Both the position numbers and the translations under genes were made by a program. A model generated the notes under the pieces. That model was not told where the DNA came from and did not search any database. It saw only the letters and a program-made list of their open reading frames with translations. A DNA stretch of 12,889 bases, taken from an uncultured Oscillospiraceae bacterium. GTDB lineage: Bacteria; Bacillota; Clostridia; Oscillospirales; Oscillospiraceae. The stretch spans positions 1 through 12,889 of the forward strand of contig CAJUKT010000089.1 of NCBI GenBank assembly GCA_910587255.1, given 5' to 3'. Below are positions 12,854 through 12,889 of this stretch, one piece after another; the first letter of the stretch is position 1; every line of letters begins with the position of its first letter.

Positions 12854-12889
12854 TTCATAAAATATGCTATCTTTTCGATAAGCAATAAA

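Larger units (their letters stand above)
12627..12889. mobile_element. Edge of a mobilizable or conjugative element inserted in the XRE gene
   Basis: From about 12627 to the right edge no gene is visible. Base composition falls toward AT, and the stretch is packed with inverted repeats: a hairpin next to a nic-like core (12644-12678), GGGGA/TCCCC (about 12753-12771), GCTGGC/GCCAGC (about 12774-12789), a 51-bp dyad (12803-12853) and a small stem near 12861-12884. This is what a transfer-origin region upstream of mobilization genes looks like. The exact left boundary is uncertain because the first element bases and the disrupted codons cannot be told apart without an empty-site sequence. The recombinase and relaxase, if present, lie outside the window. 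Confidence 0.6.

Noticed and set aside
12641..12889. Group II intron or insertion-sequence end downstream of the XRE fragment
   Set aside because: I saw no GTGYG intron start, no intron domain V-like hairpin and no transposase frame; the nic-like core with adjacent hairpin fits a transfer origin better.

Overview
The window looks like a high-GC gut Clostridia chromosome, probably Oscillospiraceae of the Flavonifractor/Lawsonibacter type. The evidence is GC-rich codon use, strong AGGAGG ribosome sites, consensus sigma-A promoters, RNase Y, a PadR/DUF2812 pair and a YerC-type TrpR-like regulator. This is a recognition-based inference; no 16S gene or other decisive marker is present.

Layout: everything from 1 to about 11.3 kb is on the minus strand. 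Reading leftward from the divergent region at 11.34-11.49 kb: (i) an autoregulated padR-DUF2812 operon (11269-9591) with two reverse-complementary operators on its promoter; (ii) a dCMP deaminase gene translationally coupled to apbE (9523-7974); (iii) a tandem-GNAT acetyltransferase (7693-6743) preceded by a 12-residue leader peptide and an attenuator-like RNA; (iv) a 260-bp hairpin-rich island bounded by two identical copies of a terminator stem (6459-6717); (v) rny, encoding RNase Y, with a consensus promoter and a roughly 235-nt structured leader (6391-4560); (vi) a small AT-rich gene for a membrane-anchored protein and a DUF2156 protein (4416-3068); (vii) a polar amino-acid ABC transporter operon, binding lipoprotein then permease then ATPase (2817-134), whose intergenic spaces hold related palindromic elements and a duplicated gene end.

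On the plus strand are a zinc-ribbon membrane protein (11490-11885), the YerC/YecD regulator (12086-12385), and the first 45 codons of an XRE-type HTH gene (12503-12640). That last gene stops just after its recognition helix. From about 12630 the sequence changes character. It carries a hairpin plus a TGCG/CCCTTA core closely resembling an IncQ/MOBQ-type nic site, followed by a 51-bp dyad. I read this as the edge of a mobilizable or conjugative element that has interrupted the regulator gene, with its mobilization genes probably lying beyond the window.

Most genes are ordinary housekeeping or transport genes. The points that deserve attention are the leader peptide/attenuator upstream of the acetyltransferase, the oriT-like region in the mobile element edge, the two cases where a palindromic insert is flanked by long direct duplications of a gene or terminator end, and the perfect 12-bp tandem repeat inside the ApbE signal peptide. 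All calls come from reading the sequence; no database search was run.
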